Assembly (NCBI GenBank): GCA_017654935.2
Contig: CM065699.1
Span: 19,063,496 to 19,127,495, forward strand
Reading direction: 5' to 3'
DNA length: 64,000 nt
Origin: Phymorhynchus buccinoides
Lineage: Eukaryota > Mollusca > Gastropoda > Neogastropoda > Raphitomidae
Shown here: one piece after another, positions 58,311-64,000 of the stretch
Layout: every line of letters starts with the position of its first letter
Numbering within the stretch: position 1 is the stretch's first letter
Made by a program: the position numbers and the translations under genes
The notes under the pieces: model-generated
Database searches by the model: none
Told to the model about the DNA's origin: nothing
What the model saw: only the letters and a program-made list of their open reading frames with translations

Positions 58311-59129
58311 GACCAATTTGTGTAACCATAGCCCGGGGTCTATAAAGTAAAAATAAATTTGTACACACACTTAAAGGCCTGTAACTGCAGTGTGACACTA
58401 TAATACTGACTATACTATTACAAGGACAGTAGAACTAAAAGTACAGTAAAAGTGTATAATTTATTGACAGGAGCTGTGCCGGTTGGGGCCTGCTCCCGGG
58501 GACCGCTATGGTAGCCGGATTGGTCTTGCCTGGAAACTGCGAAATAATGGTCTATGGCTCACTAAATAAATAGAAATGTTTATTTTTATTTAATTTTATA
58601 TATACTTTTTTTTAAAAAGAAGAGAGAAATAGAAATAAGGATTTTGTTTTTACCCGCAATGCGCATGCCATAGTCACTTAATGTCTAATGAGAGACGGCA
58701 TGACGAAAGAATTTGAAGATTGGCCAATGAAGCTTTATTGACGACACGAAAGGGCGATAATTTTGAGCCCATGCCCCCTGGTGACGAGTCAGGAGCAAAT
58801 AATTTTATGCGGTTATATACTGCTAGTTTCTGACAGGCAAGGGCAATAATCTTACGTAGATCACGTGTTCACATCTCAGATCATGAGACAGGGGCAGACA
58901 ATTTTCAATATAAAGCCTCATTCACATGATTTCTGCCTTCACATTTTTATCTACAGATTATCAGAATTCAGATCAGACCTGGTATTGCAGTACCTCCAGG
59001 ATCTGCTCAAAGCATTGAATGGTTGGTTGATGGTTCATCCCATATGTGCTGTTTTGCAGCTGAGTGGATGTAAAGCCTAACTTTCATTTTTCTGCCTGTC
59101 AGTGTCACAAGAATTCTGAGGGGGCAGCG
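58311..59129. other. Gene-free interval
   Basis: No supported feature apart from the short inverse repeat at about 58980 mentioned with 50755-51080. Confidence 0.5.
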
Positions 59130-60333
<1,204 letters not shown>

Positions 60334-61620
60334 ATGAGTTTTAAAAAACCCCTTAAAATTTGGTTCAGATTAAAAAACAAAGTGCTGCCTTTCTCAAGTT
60401 TCTGTGGAGAAATCATAATCTGTTGACTGAAAAAGCAATCAATCAGTTAGTAGAACTTTACATTCTTTCTATTGTAACAAAAATGTAAGTTATCGTTTTC
60501 ACGGGCAGAAATGTGAATATTGTTAAATCGTTTGTTGATTGAAGCAGCAATCCCCATCGCTCCCTCTTTGACCCTGCCCCACTGATGTCCCTCCAGTATC
60601 CCCCAATCCTACTTCCAGCTTGTCCCACCTTTCCCCCAGCCATTCATTGATTCAAGCCGATCATCTGGGCGACCAAGGAAATTATTACAGATAGATATAT
60701 CTTATCAAGTTATCTACATGACCGAAGTCCCCATTTATTACACACAACAGAACCATCAAAAAGATGATGGTGGTTGTCTACTGCAAGAAGAAGAAGAAGA
60801 CAAGACACAGTGACAGAGTCTGACTCTGACTCTTGAGTGTCACTGTCAAGTGCTAGTGTCAGAGATTGAGGCAGTCATTGTCAATCCAATGACAAACCTG
60901 AAACCAAATAAGGCTAAGCAATCATTGGCAATGGACGTTTCACTGACAGCAAGAACAGTATAATTCAATCCCAAACAGTGATTTATTTCCATTGAAAACT
61001 CACCTTGCGAAGTAAAATAATCCTACTTCAAAGTGGACAACTAAAACGAAGATAATAAACCAGGAAGATCGGAAAACATTTCCTCAACAAAAGACCTTTC
61101 TCAGCCACATCCTGTTTCTGTGCTGGAAGACTTCCTGAGAGTTGTCCCTCTTTGCTTCCACCCCCAAAAAACTGGGTCGAACGCAATCTAAGCTAAGTGT
61201 AATGTTTTGTTCTGTGAATAGACATTAGGGGAATGTTATCTTTTCTTTACATGCACTGCACTTTGCGACCGATCAAGCTTAATAGTTAAACATTTATTTT
61301 ATATAGCGCACTCCTCCACCAAATGTGGAGCTCAATGCGCTTATAACGACAAAAATAAAATAAAAGCAAGAAATTCAACAAAGACATTCTTTTTGCATAT
61401 AGCGTCCTCCATCAACAATTTGATGATTATGACGCTTACGACGTGGGTGGTTTCCAACTAATCAGGAGACTTGTGTGAAGGACTTGCTGCCCGGATGATC
61501 AGCTCAATGCTGGATTGAATGGGAGGGGGCGAGAGGGGGTGGGCATGATTTGGGGGATCGAGAGGCCCGGACAGGGGGTATGGAGTTGACTCCGCTGAGA
61601 CAACGGAAAGGTGGGGAAGT
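60334..61620. other. Gene-free interval
   Basis: Contains a GAAGAAGAAGAAGA tail at about 60787 (end of a GAA-tailed repeat) and the candidate 5' exon near 61002; otherwise nothing supported. 61621-61665 is GT and G-run sequence. Confidence 0.5.
61002..61150 (-). promoter_or_regulatory. Candidate 5' non-coding exon of the receptor gene
   Basis: On the minus strand a perfect donor (CGCAAG then GTGAGTTTTC) sits at about 61002, upstream of the signal-peptide exon which itself begins with an acceptor. The exon's left end and promoter cannot be defined. Confidence 0.2.
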
Positions 61621-61697
61621 GTGTGTGTGTGTGTGGGGGGGGGGGGAGGGGGGGGGGGGGGGGGGGCTCAGATGCGGGATTTGAGAATGAGAGTGAT

Positions 61698-61718
61698 AAA
61701 GAGAGAGAGAGAGAGAGA

Positions 61719-61770
<52 letters not shown>
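61698..61770. repeat. (GA)n then (AC)n microsatellite
   Basis: About 20 bp GA and about 50 bp AC, ending exactly at the ATG of the retrotransposon ORF. Confidence 0.95.
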
Positions 61771-61772
<2 letters not shown>

Positions 61773-64000
61773 GGATAATATTACAATGCTAGATCGTGAA
61801 ACAATAATATTGGGAGATTTTAACATCGACTTATTAAAAGCAAAACCAACATGGCATAACCTCTATAGTTTACATGGCTTTGAACAATTAATTAAACAAC
61901 CGACCCGCATAACCGAAACAAGTAAGACTTTAATTGATCATATCTATACAAACAATAAGCAGTCCATCATTGAAGTATGCACTCCTCCCTCTGAATGTAG
62001 CGATCACAATGTCATCTGTCTTACCTGGTATAAAACCCATGTAAAAATTCCAAAGGTAGGACATAAGACCATATACTATAGAAGCTTTAAAAATTTTAAT
62101 GAACAAGATTTCCTAGCAGACTTAGTTAATTCTCAATTAAATGTTATATATCAAATTAGAGATCCTAATGAAGCAGCTGATTATTGGTTAAATACTTTTA
62201 TGGTAGTGTATAATAAACATGCTCCCTTTATAAAGAAAAGAGTTAAACAAGAAACTAAACCACCCTGGATTACCAAAGATATCGATGATGAAAGAAATAC
62301 ACGAACTCACTTAAAGAACTCAGGGACGCAGCAAGAATTTAGACAACAAAGAAATAAGGTAACTAATATGAAACGTAAATCTAAACGCGATTATTTTCGA
62401 CAAATGTTAATTTCCACGAAAGATTCCCGCCAGATATGGAAAGCCATAAACATGCTAACTAACAAACAAGTATCAAGAAGTCAGCAAATTGTTTCAGATA
62501 TCTCTGCTGATCAGTTAAATAACCATTTTGCTAGCATAAAAGAAAAAGTTATAACATGTGATAGATCAAATGAAAATGATTTATCCTATTTAAAACAGTT
62601 CCTCAGTTCAAAAGATATAAATTTTCCTTTCAATCTCCAGCCTATGACAGTATTTGAAGTCAGCAGAAATCTTTTATCTTTAAAGCATTCAAAGACACGC
62701 GATATAGATGGTTTGGATATTAACATACTACAGATTGCGTGCCCAGTTATATGTGACTCACTAACTTATTTATATAACTTATGTATAGAAAAACAATGTT
62801 TTCCGTTAAATTTTAAACAAGCCAAGGTAATCCCTATCCATAAATCAGGCGATAGATCTAACCCTTCTAATTATCGACCTATTTCTATTTTATCAGCTTT
62901 ATCTAAGTCTCTAGAAAAGCACATACAAAAATCCCTATTCTCTTATTTAGATAAAAATAATTTACTTCATGATGATCAGTCTGGATTTAGAAAGAATCAT
63001 TCATGCCACACTTCACTAATACAGCTTGTTGACAGTCTGCTATGTAATATAAATGAAAATAAGTTTACTGGTATACTTTTCCTTGACTTTGAAAAAGCGT
63101 TCGATGTTATTAATCATTCACTCCTTCTGCGTAAACTAGAACTGTATAACCTTCCTCCTGAATTTTTAAATATTATGTCATCTTTTTTGTGTGACAGAAA
63201 ACAACTGGTTTCAATTAATAACAAAATGTCTGAATTGCTTCCAATCCACTATGGAGTACCTCAAGGGTCTATCTTAGGTCCACTATTGTTCACTGTTTAT
63301 ATAAACGACCTGCCATGCTTTGTCAATAGTAAATGTGAAATGTTTGCAGATGACTCATCCCTTCATACTAGTGATATGAATGCTAACAGGCTAGTAAGTA
63401 AACTTCAAAATGATGCTCAAAATGTTTTTAACTGGACACAATTAAATCACATGTCAATTAATGCCAATAAAACGAAATGCATGTACGTATCAACCAGACA
63501 AAAAAGACAAAAGATGAACTCCCAATTTCCACCACTATTTATTTGCAGCAACAAAATTGAAGAAGTTGATTCACATAAAACATTAGGTGTTGTCATTGAC
63601 AAAGATCTGTCTTGGACAGACCATATAAAGTCTTTAGGGAAAGGTCTGTCTAGAAAAATACTCCAGCTATCTAAGATTAAACATTTCCTTGATAACCATT
63701 CTCGTAAACTATTCTTTAATGCTCACATACTCTCAATGATCGATTATGCTTCAACATTATGGGATAGCTGTAGTGATACAAATTTAAAGATTATCAATCG
63801 TATGTACAAAAAAGCAATTAAAATAATTTTATTAAAATCAAGTTCACTTACCTATGAAGACTACAAACAACTAGATATACTAACTTTTCAAGACAGACTT
63901 TTCCTCAAAAAGGCAATCTGCATGCATAATATTGTCAACGGAAATGCTCCAAAAAAGATAACAGATACATTTACGACAAACACAAGCAGACACACCCATT
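61771..64000 (+). mobile_element. 5'-truncated non-LTR retrotransposon: endonuclease C-terminus plus reverse transcriptase (runs off the edge)
   Basis: One uninterrupted frame from ATG 61771 to the window end (743 codons). Endonuclease (APE-type) C-terminal motifs: ILGDFN, LIDHIYTN, SDHN. Reverse transcriptase: FKQAKVIPIHKSGD, NYRPISILSALSK, DDQSGFRK, FLDFEKAFDVINH, GVPQGSILGPLLF and the catalytic FADDSS at about 63342-63360, followed by thumb motifs (KTLGVVID). The catalytic N-terminal endonuclease residues and ORF1 are missing, so the copy is 5' truncated at the (AC)n tract, yet no stop or frameshift is seen, implying recent insertion. Clade not assigned; sequence style fits the Jockey/CR1/L2 assemblage. 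Confidence 0.92.

Noticed and set aside
61499..61771. 90-codon minus ORF with VCVCVC and PPPP runs
   Set aside because: Translation of AC, GA and G-run simple sequence.

Overview
The window is eukaryotic nuclear DNA: exons separated by GT-AG introns, very many microsatellites and minisatellites, fold-back MITEs, tRNA-derived SINEs and a non-LTR retrotransposon. Gene content and repeat style (extreme GA/CT and GT/AC tracts, SINEs with the 'TCTTTCGGATG' core, GAA-tailed elements) suggest a mollusc, most likely a marine gastropod. That assignment is inference; no species-diagnostic locus was recognised.

Region 1 (1-13.8 kb, + strand) holds the last ten exons of a gene encoding a PBZ zinc finger, a SWIM zinc finger and a compact ATP-dependent DNA ligase of the bacterial/viral minimal (LigE-like) type. 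The ten exons join in one open frame of 435 codons to a stop at 12206, followed by a long AT-rich 3' UTR with AATAAA at 13755. The N-terminal exons lie left of the window.

Region 2 (13.8-27.5 kb) has no recognisable host gene. It contains TTAA-flanked MITEs, a hAT-like element, SINE pieces, two 31-bp minisatellites (18.2-20.3 and 22.9-23.3 kb), GAA-tailed repeats and a possible LTR.

Region 3 (27.5-55.8 kb, - strand) is a twelve-exon gene for a single-pass receptor: signal peptide, CUB, LDLa, CUB, CUB, three LDLa, a transmembrane helix and a long acidic, His/Ser-rich tail with a PPPPY motif. It resembles the LRP3/LRP10/LRP12 group. The exons join in one frame of 935 codons and every intron is phase 1 except the one between exons 2 and 3. 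Its introns carry a TIR-flanked 4.8-kb element with a decayed FEN/PIN-like nuclease gene (35.1-39.9 kb, + strand), a deleted hAT-like element with a BED/TTF-type finger fragment, a 5S rRNA-like sequence and many MITEs.

Region 4 (55.8-64 kb) has a hAT-like element with a nested palindromic element containing inverted telomere-type repeats, a CT/GA palindrome enclosed by 50-bp inverted repeats, and at the right edge an open non-LTR retrotransposon ORF (endonuclease C-terminus plus reverse transcriptase) leaving the window.

The most unusual feature is that five minisatellite or duplicated arrays, in two unrelated genes, are built from copies of a splice junction of the host exon (exons 4, 6 and 10 of the ligase gene; the LDLa3 and third-CUB exons of the receptor). 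In addition, four transposon edges in the receptor gene lie 25-28 nt downstream of a 5' splice site.
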